Shown in pieces: positions 16,719 through 27,380 of a DNA stretch of 64,000 nt (the first letter of the stretch is position 1; each line of letters starts with the position of its first letter). The position numbers and the translations under genes were made by a program. Where the stretch lies: the NCBI GenBank assembly GCA_021201755.1, contig JAJQEI010000038.1:21740-85739 (forward strand), in the 5' to 3' direction. Source of the DNA: Ruminococcus sp. Its GTDB lineage: Bacteria > Bacillota > Clostridia > Oscillospirales > Ruminococcaceae. Below the pieces are notes generated by a model. That model was not told the origin of the DNA and did no database searches. It was given only the letters and a program-made list of their open reading frames with translations.

Positions 16719-17405
16719 ATGGCTAGTAATTATCAATTAACCTATAACGTCGATATTGTATTCGTCATCGACGCAACTGGAAGTATGGATAATGTGATTC
16801 AAATGGTAAAAGACAATGTGCTGCATTTTTATGACGATGTCACCAATGCAATGCGTAAAAACAACAAAGAGATTAGTTCTCTGCGAATCAAGATTATTGC
16901 ATTTCGGGATTATGTAGCGGACGGCGAGGATGCTATGATGAATACGGACTTTTTCAATTTACCAGCACAATCTCGTGAATTTAGTGAAACAGTACAGTCC
17001 ATTGAAGCTTTTGGCGGCGGCGACGAGCCGGAGAATGGACTAGAGGCACTGGCGTATGCCATTCGATCCAAGTGGAATACAGAGAGGACAAGACGGCGTC
17101 AGGTAATTGTCGTATGGTCTGATGCCTCTACTCATCCATTGGGTTATGGCAGCACAGTACCGAATTATTCTCCTCAGATGGCACGTGATTTTGCGCAGCT
17201 GACAGACTGGTAGGGCGATAAGCAAAATCAACAGTATATGAGCTATTCCGCAAAGCGTTTGATTTTGTATACCCCGAATGTACCTGGCTGGAGTACGATT
17301 GTAGAGAACTGGGATGGTGTGATTCACTATCCTTCAGAGGCTGGGAATGGTCTGCAAGAGCATGATTATCAGCAGATTTTGAACACAATTGTACATACCG
17401 TTTAA
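16719..17405 (+). pseudogene. TerY-like von Willebrand factor A domain protein, interrupted by TAG
   Basis: A 228-codon vWA domain with AGAGG upstream. It begins with VDIVFVIDATGSMDNVIQMV, carrying the MIDAS sequence DATGS, then LRIKIIAFRDYVAD, and GGGDEPENGLEALAYAI, the loop typical of TerY-type vWA proteins. An in-frame TAG (17211-17213) follows LTDW; the frame then stays open (GDKQNQQYM...) to TAA at 17405. TerY-like proteins occur with a phosphatase and a kinase in the TerY-P triad described from comparative genomics, the arrangement seen here. vWA domains bind partners through a metal ion, so a scaffold role is likely. Confidence 0.85.
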
Positions 17406-17459
17406 GATTTTCGCATATTGCAATAGAAGCCTTAGCGATAAAAAAAGGGGTAATGAGAG

Positions 17460-18419
17460 ATGAGTATTCAAAATTTGCAAGATTTGGCATCGCCTTTGAT
17501 TTTAGCGCACGGCGACGTGATTCCGAACCAAGGTGAGGATAGCTACGCTTGTGATTATGTTGATGCGCAATATTATCAGGCAGTATTTGACGGCTGTGGT
17601 GGTCTTGGATCACAGACTTATCCACAGCTTGGAAATCATCATACCGGTGCATGGATTACTTCACGTGAGGCGGCGAAAGTAACATGGAATTTCTTTCAAA
17701 AGCAAAAGCTGCAATTCAAAGAAGCAGAGGACGCTGCGGCATATCAAAAGGCACTTTCCAGCGCACTTCGGGAATTAAAACAAAAGTGTACCAAGGATGG
17801 CGGCGTGCAAATTGGCAGCAGTTTGCAGAAGAGTTTTCCTACAACGGTAGGAATGATTGTCGCCTGTCTGACAGAGCGGAATAAGCTTTTGTGTGAGGCA
17901 CTTTGGGCGGGCGATTCCAGATGTTATATTATGGATCAGTACGGATTGGCACAGCTGACAATTGACGATGTGGATGCGAGCCATGATGCCTTTGAAAATT
18001 TGAAAAATGATAGCAGATTGCTCAATCTTGCAAATGCGGATACAGATTTCCAAATTCATGCGCATTGTTGTCACATCAAATTACCGGTTGTTTTAATTTG
18101 CTTAACAGACGGTGGGTTTGTCTATTTTGATTCGCCAATGGACTTTGAAAGGGTATTGCTTGAAACACTGTTGAGTGCGAATAATCCACAGGAGTGGGAA
18201 AATCATCTGGGGCAGGCAATCAAAAAGTGTGCCGGAGATGACTATACCCTGATGATTATGAGCGTTGAATTTGATAGCTATTTGGAGATGAAGAATTATT
18301 TTTTCAATCGTTTTGTATCGTTGAAAAACAATTTTATTCAGCCAAGTAAAAATGCAGATGAGGAAACACTGAAAAAATTGTGGGAACAATATAAAGCTTC
18401 TTATTATAGGTGGGATTAA
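17460..18419 (+). CDS. PP2C-type protein phosphatase
   Basis: A 319-aa intact soluble protein. It carries PP2C motifs in order: NQGEDSYAC (metal-binding Asp), AVFDGCGGLGSQ (the DGxGG loop), LWAGDSRCYIMDQYGLAQLTIDD and LICLTDGGFVYFD. A final metal site is plausible in AGDDYTLMIMSVEF. PP2C enzymes remove phosphate from Ser/Thr and use Mn/Mg. The kinase gene starts 3 bp after its stop, so the two opposed enzymes are translationally linked. The region between motifs is diverged from classical PP2C, in line with the phosphatases of TerY-P triads. Confidence 0.85.
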   Translation: MSIQNLQDLASPLILAHGDVIPNQGEDSYACDYVDAQYYQAVFDGCGGLGSQTYPQLGNHHTGAWITSREAAKVTWNFFQKQKLQFKEAEDAAAYQKALSSALRELKQKCTKDGGVQIGSSLQKSFPTTVGMIVACLTERNKLLCEALWAGDSRCYIMDQYGLAQLTIDDVDASHDAFENLKNDSRLLNLANADTDFQIHAHCCHIKLPVVLICLTDGGFVYFDSPMDFERVLLETLLSANNPQEWENHLGQAIKKCAGDDYTLMIMSVEFDSYLEMKNYFFNRFVSLKNNFIQPSKNADEETLKKLWEQYKASYYRWD

Positions 18420-18422
18420 GCG

Positions 18423-19433
18423 ATGCCGGAAGTAATAATCAAATTTGGATCGAGTACAGACAAGTCGTCGGTGTTTGAACCGTATAAAGTCGATAAATAT
18501 TTGGTAGAAAAGCCGTTGACAAATAATGATGGTAGCTTTTGTAAATGGGGCTTTTGCAGTTATCGTGACAAAAAATTTTTTCTAAAGGAGTTTTTGTCGC
18601 CCAAATATCCGCAGGAGGATGCACCGATTTTCGAAGAGCGGCGACAGCGGCAGATTCGGGAGTGTAATGATTGGTTTCAGCAAAAACAAAAGGTATATCG
18701 TCGTGTGATGGAGAGTGCCAATGAGAATATCATTGCACCATTAGATTTTTTCAAGTTCAAGAACCAATTTTATTTGGTGACAGAACGTGTAGAATCGAAT
18801 CATATTGCCATTGAACAGCTGCACCAGCGACCGTTGTATTAACAGCATATGGTTATGAAATCTCTTGCATCGGCTTTTATGAAATTAGCAGAGCATGGCG
18901 TAGTTCATGCTGATGTCAAGCCAAATAACTTGATTTTCAAAGATACTGTAGATGGATTTTTTACAGCAAAGATTATTGATTTTGACGTGTGTTTTTTAGA
19001 AGATCACCAGCTCTATCTGGATGAGATCATGGGCGATACGGTTTATTATGCGCCGGAAACGATCCTTCGTATTAATGAAGAGGAAGTTGACATTACGTCA
19101 AAGGCGGATGTGTTTGCACTGGGAATACTGTTCCATCAGATAGTTTGTGGTACTCTTCCGGGAATCAATGATCCAAACAGTCATAGCGTAGCGGAAGCGG
19201 TATTAAATGATGTACCGTTACAGTTGGAAAATACGCCTTATCGAGATTTGATTGCCAATATGTTATTGTTCGATGTGGAAAAGCGACTGAGCAGTAAAGA
19301 GGTCTTTCAGCGGCTGAAACGGATGGGCAGTGCAAAAAATGCACTGCCGCCAGTAAAGGGCGTATCGATGCCCAGTACAGACAATGAAGGTGACGGACCA
19401 CGTTGGCATCCATTGACGGATTTTGACAACTAA
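18423..19433 (+). pseudogene. Ser/Thr protein kinase with DFD motif, interrupted by TAA
   Basis: A 336-codon kinase domain. The N-lobe shows SYRDKKFFLKEF, with the probable ATP-binding Lys. After an in-frame TAA (18840-18842, PLY-stop-QHM) the C-lobe has HADVKPNN (catalytic loop HxDxKxxN), IIDFDVCF (DFD instead of DFG), YYAPE and ADVFALGILFHQIV. The stop falls between lobes, so neither fragment would be a kinase. The protein ends HPLTDFDN, like the DFDV tails of the two zinc-ribbon adaptors. The bacterial-type arrangement, directly behind the PP2C gene, argues that the two enzymes act on the same targets. No membrane helix or PASTA domain is present. Confidence 0.87.
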
Positions 19434-19468
19434 AATGCTGGAATGGTGATATAGGAGGGATACAGGAT

Positions 19469-19921
19469 ATGTGGCAATGTGTCAGATGTGAAACGAATAA
19501 TGAAAACAAGGATAGGATTTGTTATGTTTGTGGCTTACAATCGGGTATATTAGAAAGCGTAAAAAAGCGAATCGATGCTAATTTGAAGCTGGAACAAGAG
19601 CGAAACAAGCGAGGAAAAGAATCATCCAAGAATCCAGAGGGTGCAGGCGTGCGAACGGATAAGCCGCTTCGTCCAGATCCTCCACTTGTTCCTTCAGGGG
19701 GCAAAAAGATATCGGCTGGGCTTACGCCTGTGACAAAAAAAGCACCGTCGATTTTGGATGACCCTACACGATCTGTTTCACACTCGAAAAAGAAGAGTGG
19801 TTCAAGAGCTTTCTCCATTATTTTGTCAATTGCAACCACAGCACTGCTCGGGATTTTAATGCTTATTGTTTACGTGCTGAACAGTGGGCAGGACGTGCTG
19901 AACAGTGGGCAGGGATTCTAA
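19469..19921 (+). CDS. RanBP2-type zinc-finger membrane protein
   Basis: A 150-aa protein with AGGAGGG upstream. The first 21 residues fit the RanBP2 zinc-finger pattern W-x-C-x2-C-x3-N-x6-C-x2-C (WQCVRCETN...CYVCG), different from the double-knuckle ribbons of its neighbours. A long basic, Pro-rich cytoplasmic linker (residues ~30-110) follows, then one membrane helix (about 117-138) and a tiny extracellular tail made of two copies of VLNSGQ, encoded by a 21-bp tandem repeat at about 19877-19918. RanBP2 fingers bind ssRNA or ubiquitin in eukaryotes; in bacteria their role is open. No disruption. Confidence 0.75.
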   Translation: MWQCVRCETNNENKDRICYVCGLQSGILESVKKRIDANLKLEQERNKRGKESSKNPEGAGVRTDKPLRPDPPLVPSGGKKISAGLTPVTKKAPSILDDPTRSVSHSKKKSGSRAFSIILSIATTALLGILMLIVYVLNSGQDVLNSGQGF

Positions 19922-19998
19922 ATGAAAGCGGGTAGGCATAATATTGTTGGAAATCGGAGTAAAATGGAAAAATTAAAAAGATTGAGAGGATGAGAATG

Positions 19999-21387
19999 AT
20001 GTTTTGCAAGAAATGTGGTGAAAAGCTTGTACCGAATAGTGCGTTTTGTAAAAAGTGTGGCAATCCGACAGAGTGGAAAGGACAAAACGGATTTCAGAAT
20101 GATGCGGATTATCAGGCGATACAAGCGGATTTTCAGGAAGCAGATATAAATGGCAGTTCCAATCATGTGCTGCCGCCTTCTGGTCAGGTGAACCAGCCGG
20201 AACAAAACAATACAAAAGCCGATGCCACCGGCAATGTTACAGAAGAGAGAATTTATTTTACTGGAAAGAATGGCGAGCGGGGAGAGATTCATGCAACATA
20301 CCAAGATGGAAAGCTTCAGCAATCGACCATGTACAAGATACCAGAGGAAAATGAATCTTGGAAACGAAGTGGAATCGAAGAATCCGAGACGAAAAAAGCA
20401 GTGCCAAAGTGGATAAAGATAGCAGGAATTGCCGGTGGTGCAGTGGTTGTCCTTGTGATAGGATTTCTTATCGGGTTGACAGTTTCATCAGGAGATGACG
20501 ATGACAAGGACGAGGACAGAAGCAGTATTGTTGTCGAAGAAACTACTAGTGAAGAAGAAACTGCCGAAGAGATAATAGAAACTACTGGTGAAGCAGCAAC
20601 CACAGAAGTGTCTGAAACAGTGACGGAAGAATCCAGTACGGATAGTGATACAGAATCTGACGGTGCGGAAGTGTATAACAATAATGAGGAATCATTGGAA
20701 ACGCAAGAGGAGCCGGGAGAAAGCACAGATGATTCAACGTCATATGCGAACTCAGATGGAACTTATGACAATGTGAATGCGTATTGTAATGACTCGTTAT
20801 CAGAATATGCTCAATTGGGCGAGACGCAAAACATATTATTAAATGGTGACCCAAATTTCATAATTGAATTTACTAGCCTTTTAGAAGATTTGTCAAAAAT
20901 AAATTTGACGAGAAGTGATACGTCACTCAGTTTTTCTATGAATGAAATTTATGACGGACCTGAATACTATCAAAATGACACCGACACTGATGCGATATTG
21001 CATCAGGATAATCCAAATGTTTACGATTTTAAGTGGTATGATGTCATTGCTAGAGAAACGCTTTATTTTGAAAATTATACGGTTAAATCTGTCAATGGAC
21101 TTTGTTATGATATTATCGACGACAATCTTGTAACAGAAGAAGATGTGAGTGCCGGAAGCGTCGGTCTCGCTTATCTGACATACTACGACTACGTGGAAGA
21201 TCCAAATATTACACTAAATATGGGCAGTGGTCACTATTATTTATTTGTACGAATGAAAGACGATCCAAGTGTTTCAGAAAGCCCTTATAGTTACCATCTG
21301 TATGAGATAGAAAACGGAACTGTTTATGAACTAAATGGAGCTGTGGACACTTCTTCGTCGACGAATGAAGCGGGCGAATCAAATTAA
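19999..21387 (+). CDS. Zinc-ribbon membrane protein with acidic stalk and unknown ectodomain
   Basis: About 462 aa. The start is taken at 19999 (MFCKKCG), 8 nt after AGAGGA; in-frame ATGs lie just upstream. The zinc ribbon is FCKKCGEKLV...FCKKCG. A cytoplasmic part carries RIYFTGKNGERGEIHATYQDGKLQ, which looks like one MORN-like hairpin. The membrane helix is at about 140-165, followed by a 90-residue Glu/Asp/Thr/Ser stalk and a ~200-residue ectodomain with YDFKWYDVIARETLYFENY and GSGHYYLFVRMKD. I do not recognise the ectodomain. Intact. Confidence 0.75.
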   Translation: MFCKKCGEKLVPNSAFCKKCGNPTEWKGQNGFQNDADYQAIQADFQEADINGSSNHVLPPSGQVNQPEQNNTKADATGNVTEERIYFTGKNGERGEIHATYQDGKLQQSTMYKIPEENESWKRSGIEESETKKAVPKWIKIAGIAGGAVVVLVIGFLIGLTVSSGDDDDKDEDRSSIVVEETTSEEETAEEIIETTGEAATTEVSETVTEESSTDSDTESDGAEVYNNNEESLETQEEPGESTDDSTSYANSDGTYDNVNAYCNDSLSEYAQLGETQNILLNGDPNFIIEFTSLLEDLSKINLTRSDTSLSFSMNEIYDGPEYYQNDTDTDAILHQDNPNVYDFKWYDVIARETLYFENYTVKSVNGLCYDIIDDNLVTEEDVSAGSVGLAYLTYYDYVEDPNITLNMGSGHYYLFVRMKDDPSVSESPYSYHLYEIENGTVYELNGAVDTSSSTNEAGESN

Positions 21388-21417
21388 CATGATTATGGAA
21401 TTTTAGGAGGAATAAAA

Positions 21418-22044
21418 ATGTCTATTACTGGAAATTTATCAGCGTTTGCGCAGAACGCATCTGGGAAAATGAAAGACACCACAGAAATGATGAAAATCAG
21501 TGGTCAGATCACCAACAACGAAAAAGCATTGAACGACTTGTACATAGCAGTTGGGAAAGCCTATTGTACCAATCCGAATGCAGAATCGCATCCGGAACTG
21601 AACGATTATGTTTTACAGGTACAGATGCTGGAACAGTAGAATCAATCGCTGCAAGCGCAGTACACGGCGTTGAAAGGCATTGTGATTTGCCCACAGTGTC
21701 AGGCACAGGTGAAAGCAGGGACACCGTTTTGTAGTATTTGCGGCTATCGGTTTCCTTATCAACCGAAAAAAGTTTGTCTCAATTGTGGCAGTTCGCTGAT
21801 GGAAGAACAGCGGTTCTGCACGGTTTGCGGCACACCTGTTCCCACATCACAGGCAGTACCGCTGCCGTCGGCAACAAGCACAGCAGCAGGCGCAGGAACT
21901 ACACCGCAATACAGTGGGACGGCGGCTTCATTTGGTGCAGCGACAACGTCTGCTGATGGTGGCATGAAAGCTTGTCCGCATTGTGGGCAAATGGTTCGTG
22001 CGGATTTACAATTCTGTAAATTCTGCGGCAGCAGTATTGTATAA
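21418..22044 (+). pseudogene. Coiled-coil plus zinc-ribbon protein, interrupted by TAG
   Basis: A 208-codon frame, AGGAGG upstream. The N-terminal ~90 residues are helical (SAFAQNASGKMKDTTEMMKIS...LYIAVGKAYC), then the first ribbon ALKGIVICPQCQAQV...FCSICG and two more (CLNCGSSLMEEQRFCTVCG, CPHCGQMVRADLQFCKFCG). This matches a common Firmicute family of a coiled coil followed by zinc ribbons. No membrane helix. An in-frame TAG (21637-21639) lies in the helix, reading MLEQ-stop-NQSLQ, where Gln would fit. Likely a cytoplasmic adaptor of the island. Confidence 0.75.
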
Positions 22045-22083
22045 AAACGAAGAAGATTTTTTCTACGAAACGGAGGGATGAAA

Positions 22084-23058
22084 ATGTTCTGTACATCGTG
22101 TGGAAATGAAAATGTCAGTGGTGCGAAATTTTGTAAATTTTGTGGAGCGCAATTGGAGAACAATTCTGATATTGCAGCCAAGCAGCAGCCGAGAAATGCA
22201 CCCCAAAATGGGAATCAAACCGTTCCGCCACCAGTGACACCCATATCGATGAATCCGTCCACTTGGAGTGAATCCGGTGTCGTGGAAGAAAAGTCACACA
22301 AAGTACCTCCGATGATGTTGATAGGGCAAATTGCACTGTTTGTGATTGTTATAGGATTGATTATTGTGGTGCTTTTTGTCAGCGGCATTTTTGATGGAGA
22401 TGATGATAGTTCTGACCGTGATCGTGCGGCAATTGAAAATAGTGATTCTGATACGTCCGAATATGATGAGAGTAATGAAGAAACAGGAAGTATTGAAAAT
22501 AGCGCAATAGAAACGCTGGAAACGACGACAGTAGTGACAGTGGCGACGACGAGAGTAACGACTACTGCTACCAAATCTACAACTGTGACGACCACAACGG
22601 AGGCATCAGCGGAAGAACACTATTATGAAGTAGTATATTCAAAAGTTACTTGGTCGGAGGCAAAAGCGGCGGCGGAAAGTGCCGGTGGCAGATTGGCGGA
22701 AATACACTCACAAAGCGATTGGAATACAGTGACATCGCTTTGCAGCCAAAAGGGTGTCAATTATGTGTGGCTAGGCGGAAAAATTGTGCAATCCAATAGT
22801 GGTACATATTTCTCTTGGCTATCTGGTGGAGAGAACGACTTTATTTTTTCTTATAGCGACAGCTATTCTGACTGGCAGATTGAGAATGGTGGTCACTGGT
22901 ATTCTGGAGAATCCTCTTTTTATGACGGTGGTACTGGTATATTAGAGCCATACTTGATGTTGTGGAATATCGACAATGTTTGGTCGCTAAATGATAACAG
23001 TGATGAGGCACTACAATATTATAAATCAATTGGTTATGTCATCGAGTATAACTGGTGA
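22084..23058 (+). CDS. Zinc-ribbon membrane protein with extracellular C-type lectin domain
   Basis: About 324 aa. I prefer ATG 22084 (GGAGGG 6 nt upstream) to 22078. The zinc ribbon FCTSCGNEN...FCKFCG is followed by a Pro/Asn linker, a membrane helix (about 78-102), and an acidic then Thr-rich stalk (TTTVVTVATTRVTTTATKS). The C-terminal ~130 residues are a C-type lectin-like domain: YYEVVYSKVTWSEAKAAAES, GGRLAEIHSQSDWNTV, VWLGG, and WSLNDNSDEALQYYKSIGYVIEY. The fold binds sugars or proteins. So a lectin on the outside is wired to a zinc ribbon inside. Intact. Confidence 0.85.
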   Translation: MFCTSCGNENVSGAKFCKFCGAQLENNSDIAAKQQPRNAPQNGNQTVPPPVTPISMNPSTWSESGVVEEKSHKVPPMMLIGQIALFVIVIGLIIVVLFVSGIFDGDDDSSDRDRAAIENSDSDTSEYDESNEETGSIENSAIETLETTTVVTVATTRVTTTATKSTTVTTTTEASAEEHYYEVVYSKVTWSEAKAAAESAGGRLAEIHSQSDWNTVTSLCSQKGVNYVWLGGKIVQSNSGTYFSWLSGGENDFIFSYSDSYSDWQIENGGHWYSGESSFYDGGTGILEPYLMLWNIDNVWSLNDNSDEALQYYKSIGYVIEYNW

Positions 23059-23109
23059 TGGGGAATTTTTCATGTACAAGGCAATTCTTGCGACAAAAGG
23101 AGTGACCAT

Positions 23110-24428
23110 ATGAAGCAAAATGGGTTATGTTTGGGAACAGTACTTGTTTTGATTTGTGCGATGCTCGGCGGATGCGGAACACAAGATATCGACAATGGAG
23201 ATGTAGAACAGAGTGTTCAAATGGCGGATAGTAAAACAGGAACAAATGATAACACGCTCTCGGCAGAATCTGCCGCAAAGACTGATACATCTACGGCAGA
23301 GACAGGGGAATCTGCTGATACAGCAGAAGAGGACGAAATAACGTCCAGCGATGCAGATACAGATAGCGAATCGCTGGATGTTTCGGACACGGTGGATGCC
23401 AAAATTCGTACTATGACGCTCACAGAAAAGGTTTATCAGATGTTTATCGTTACACCGGAAGCCTTGACAGGTGTCAGCACGGTTGTTGCTGCAGGAGATG
23501 CAACTTATCAGGCATTGGATAGCAATCCGGTGGGTGGAATCATTTATTTTTCTCAAAATTTAGAAACATGGGAACAGACTAATGAAATGCTTACCAATAC
23601 GCAGCAGTATGCACAGGAAATATCTGGAATCGGTGTTTTTTTAGCGGTGGATGAAGAAGGTGGTACAGTAGCACGGTGTGCGGACAATCTAGGTACGGCT
23701 GCATTTGACGATATGGCGTCTTATGGTGCAAGCGGCGATACGGATACGGCATATTCGATTGGCAGTACGATTGGTTCGGATATTCATGCATTGGGTTTTA
23801 ACTTAGATTTTGCTCCAGTTGCCGACGTGAATATCAACGAGAATAACGAATTAGGTTCACGTATTTTCAGTTCAGATGCTTCTATTGTGGCAGAAATGAC
23901 AGCTGCCGTGACCCGTGGACTACAAGACAATGGTGTCAGCGCAACGCTGAAGCACTTCCCGGGACTTGGTGCTGGAGATGGCAATACTCACAATGGCAGC
24001 GTGTGGATTGACCGCAGCTACGACGACTTGGTTTCTACAGAATTTGTGGCGTTTTAGGGGGGGGATAGATGCTGGTGCGGATTTTGTTATGGTGGGACAT
24101 CAGATTACTTCTGGTTCCGGCGACAATTTGCCCGGTGATTTGTCATACACGGTTGTTACCCAATGGCTTCGGGAGGATTTACAGTATGATGGCATTGCTA
24201 TCACCGATGCAGAATATGGGTGCGATTACGGATAACTATACCGCTGGGGAAGCGGCAGTTATGGCGGTGGAGGCAGGTATTGACATGATCCTTATGCCGG
24301 ATGACTTGACCCCGGCAGTATCCGCAGTGATAGCAGCAGTGGAAAATGGAACGATTTCAGAGGAACATATCAATGAAAGCGTCGGGCGAATACTGACGCA
24401 GAAAGAGAAAATGGATCTTTTATCTTGA
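23110..24428 (+). pseudogene. GH3-family (NagZ-like) lipoprotein, two frameshifts
   Basis: Starts at ATG 23110 with AAGGAG upstream. A lipoprotein signal peptide ends in the lipobox LGGC, then an acidic Ser/Thr linker. The GH3 domain has VGGIIYFSQNLETWEQ, LAVDEEGGTVAR, LKHFPGLGAGDGNTHNG and GIDAGADFVMVGH. A 1-nt change near 24053 (GCGTTTTAGGGG) shifts the frame. A second shift near 24214, best explained by loss of two bases, disrupts the nucleophile region: ITDA... then NMGAITDNYTAGEAA in another frame. GH3 enzymes of this type release beta-N-acetylglucosamine, for instance from muropeptides. It is the only lipoprotein of the island. Confidence 0.88.
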
Positions 24429-24454
24429 GGAAAAATTGGAATGGGGATGATCCT

Positions 24455-25621
24455 ATGTTTTGTCCACAATGTGGTACACAAAATACGGAAATTGCTGCAT
24501 TTTGTCAAAGGTGCGGCTATCCGTTGCAAGAACAGACAGCCATGAAAAAACATGAAAAGATGAAAAAACCGAAGCGAAAACGACATTGGATTGTTGCGAC
24601 TCTTTGTGCATTGGTAATTTTGGTTGTCTTTGGTAGTATCGCATCAATCGCTTATGTGTATTATACGAGTCCTATTGTTCAAATGGCATATGGCAGTACA
24701 AAAACGCTGGCGGCAGATAGTTTTTCTTTTACGCTGACATTGGATACAGATGCTTCTTATGAAGCGGAAATGCCGGAATTGATGGAAAATTATTTGCGTT
24801 CATTGGAAAGTGGATCCCTTGCCACACAAACGATAGCGGATGGCGATTTGGAGTTAGACTTGAAAAATCAAGCACTGGCAATCCGAATGACCATAGATTC
24901 GAATCAAAGCAGCAATCTTGCCTCAGAAGAATATGAGGTTACAGAAAGTAGTGAGCTTTATTTCTCTATCAACCAAAGATATTATGTACTTGCAGTGCGT
25001 GGGGAAGAAGACGCTGATTGGGTCGTTCGCTTCGGTGAAAGTCGCAATGCAGATACTTTTTGGGAGAATTTTTAGTCGATAAAAGCGAGCGATGGAGACA
25101 GTTCTTTTTTTATTGTTATTCGTAATGTTGTGTTTCTCTATTATGCATATGACACCTGCGTAGATACTGACTTATCGTGGGACGATGATGTGGCAAAAAT
25201 CGAAGGGACACTTTCCATTGATGCACTAAGCGACTTTTTGACGGAAAATACAGATTGGATGGATGCAGCAATTGAGGTGCTGTCCATGGAGATTTCTGTG
25301 TCGGATGTGTTAAACGTAATGGATGATGATCCGACGCTTGTATGGGAAAGCGACACGAATCATCGTCTGGCACATCTTCAGGTAGGGAATCTTCAATTTC
25401 AAAAGGCCTATTCTTTTGACGATCTTATCGAATCGTGGATGGGAGAAGATTCGCAGACGGCATCTAATGGAATTTTGGATACACTAAATGCTATTTTGAG
25501 TAGTGTTTTGATTGATGTGCAATTTAATTTACAAGTAGATTTGCAAATTTCTGACTATAATGAAGCCGATGTGGACAAGTCGAATATTCCACTCACTTCT
25601 GATGCAGTAGAGGTGTCGTGA
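24455..25621 (+). pseudogene. Zinc-ribbon membrane protein with long ectodomain, interrupted by TAG
   Basis: Start at ATG 24455 with GGGGATGA upstream, giving MFCPQCGTQN...FCQRCG. A basic KKPKRKRH patch precedes a membrane helix (about 45-70). The ectodomain of ~310 residues (AYGSTKTLAADSFSFTLTLDTDAS, VDLQISDYNEADVD) looks like the substrate-domain repeats of LolA/LppX-type or DUF6583-like proteins, but I cannot name it. TAG (25073-25075) follows FWENF in its middle; the frame then remains open for 182 codons. Member of the receptor family of the island, without a Thr-rich stalk. Confidence 0.75.
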
Positions 25622-25664
25622 GAAAAAAAGTCTTATTAGGGCGAGAAAACGAAGAGAGTTAATT

Positions 25665-27380
25665 ATGGCAGGTTTTCGTAAGGTAGTCGGTTTCGATGAT
25701 GAAGAAAAAATAGAATCAAGTGGTAAAGTTCACAGTACGATTGTAACAAAACCATCAGAACGTCCGGTATCGCCAAGTACAGCTTCGGGAAGCCGAAAAA
25801 AGGGCTTTTCTCCGATGATTATCCGAGATGAGCCGGAAAAGCCGAAGAGAGAGTCGTCATTTGATTCAAAGTCTTATCGTGAATCTAGTGTGACAACGAC
25901 GGATTCCAGGCGAGGTATGAATCATACCGTATGGCTTGAACCTAGCGTAGATTTTGGCGGTATGGGTGCATTTAAATCTGCTCGAGCGGCAGGTACAACA
26001 CGATTTATCCAAACCACGAATGCGCCTAAACCAATTCGAAATCCAATTGCAAAGCAATTCTGTAAATACTGCGGTACGCCAATGCCACCGGGTTCTATGA
26101 TCTGTTCAAAGTGTGGCAGAGCTGGTAGAATGGCAACATCGAAAAATCGTGCCATATCGACAGGGCGAACTACAGTTCCAGTGAGTCCGGCGAAGTTTCC
26201 AATTAAGGACGCTCGTTCACTGCCGGGCACGTCAAAGTCTCCATTGAGCAGTAAGCTCAAAGGGAAATGGACGCATTATAAATTGCAACGAAAAACCCGT
26301 GTCACGATTGGACAATCAGAGGAATGTGACATCACTGTTTCCGATATGCGGATGTAAGCTTGTCATGCAAATTTGATAAAACAGGGCAGCAACTGGGTTC
26401 TCTATGACAATACCCGAACCAATTCAATTTTTATCAATCGAAAGAAAATGCGTGCGCCGACGCCATTGCAGATGGACGATTATATTCAAATATTCGACAC
26501 CTGCTTTGTGTTCATGGGGACAGGATTGGCGTATTTGCATCAGCAAAAATCCACGCAAACGCTGCAAATTGATATTGAAAGAAAGCGGATTCACCGCAAG
26601 ACGCTGATTGAAAATATTCATATTCAAATTCCAAGCGGAGAATTTGTTTTGGTACTCGATGGATCTGGAGCGGGGAAAACAACGTTTATGAATGCTGTTT
26701 TGGGCACGAGAAAAGCAAAGGGAAAAATTCTTCTGAATAGGCTGGATTTATATGCACATTTTCATGAAATGAAGCAAAAAATTGGCTATGTGCCGCAGTT
26801 TTCATTGGTGCGAGAAAATGAGACAGTGGAAAATGCGCTGATTGATGCAGCAAAATTGAAATTGCCGCCGGACGTTACAGAAGAAGCACTGACAAAACGG
26901 GTGAACGAGATCTTGGCAATGCTTGCATTGGAATCTCATCGGAATAAGCTGTTTTCTAATCTCTCCGGTGGGCAGAAGAAGCGTGTTAGTGTAGCGATGG
27001 AGGCAGTATCCGATCCGAGTTTATTCTTCCTAGATGAGCCGGATTCTGGTTTGGATGGCGGCAATGGTAGAAATTTAATGGAAATATTACATGGTATAGC
27101 ATTGCAGGATAAAATTGTCATGACGATTACGTACGCACCGAACAATGCACAGGATTTGTTCACGAAGGTTATAGTTCTGGCGAAGAGTGAAAAAGATGGG
27201 ATTGGACGGCTTGCCTTTTATGGCACTGTCAATGAGGTACTGGAGTTTTTCGAAGTAGAAACGCTGCAGGAAATCATCTTACGCATCAATCCAGTTGATG
27301 AGGGTGGCGAAGCGAGAGCAGACGAATATATCATGCGATATGAATTATGGAAAAAGGGAAAAGAGGAACATTATGCATAA
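25665..27380 (+). pseudogene. Zinc-ribbon/FHA/ABC-ATPase fusion, interrupted by TAA
   Basis: 571 codons. Residues 1-130 are low-complexity and polar (MAGFRKVVGFDDEEK). A zinc ribbon FCKYCGTPMPPG...CSKCG lies near 132-155. An FHA domain spans ~200-290 (VTIGQSEECDITVSD, then the His of ACHANLI, and NWVLYDNTRTNSIFIN). An ABCG-like ATPase follows: Walker A LDGSGAGKTTF (~330), signature LSGGQKKRVSVA (~432), Walker B LFFLDEPDSGLD (~453). The H-loop His is not found (VMTITYAPNN). TAA (26355-26357) cuts inside the FHA domain, in place of its usual Ser. FHA domains bind phospho-Thr, so the ATPase is probably switched by the island's kinase and phosphatase. The permease overlaps its end. Confidence 0.88.

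Noticed and set aside
24030..24240. Programmed frameshifting in the GH3 gene (also adhE and 29265)
   Set aside because: No slippery heptamer plus pseudoknot is evident, two shifts in one gene are needed, and the changes lie in short homopolymer or dinucleotide runs.
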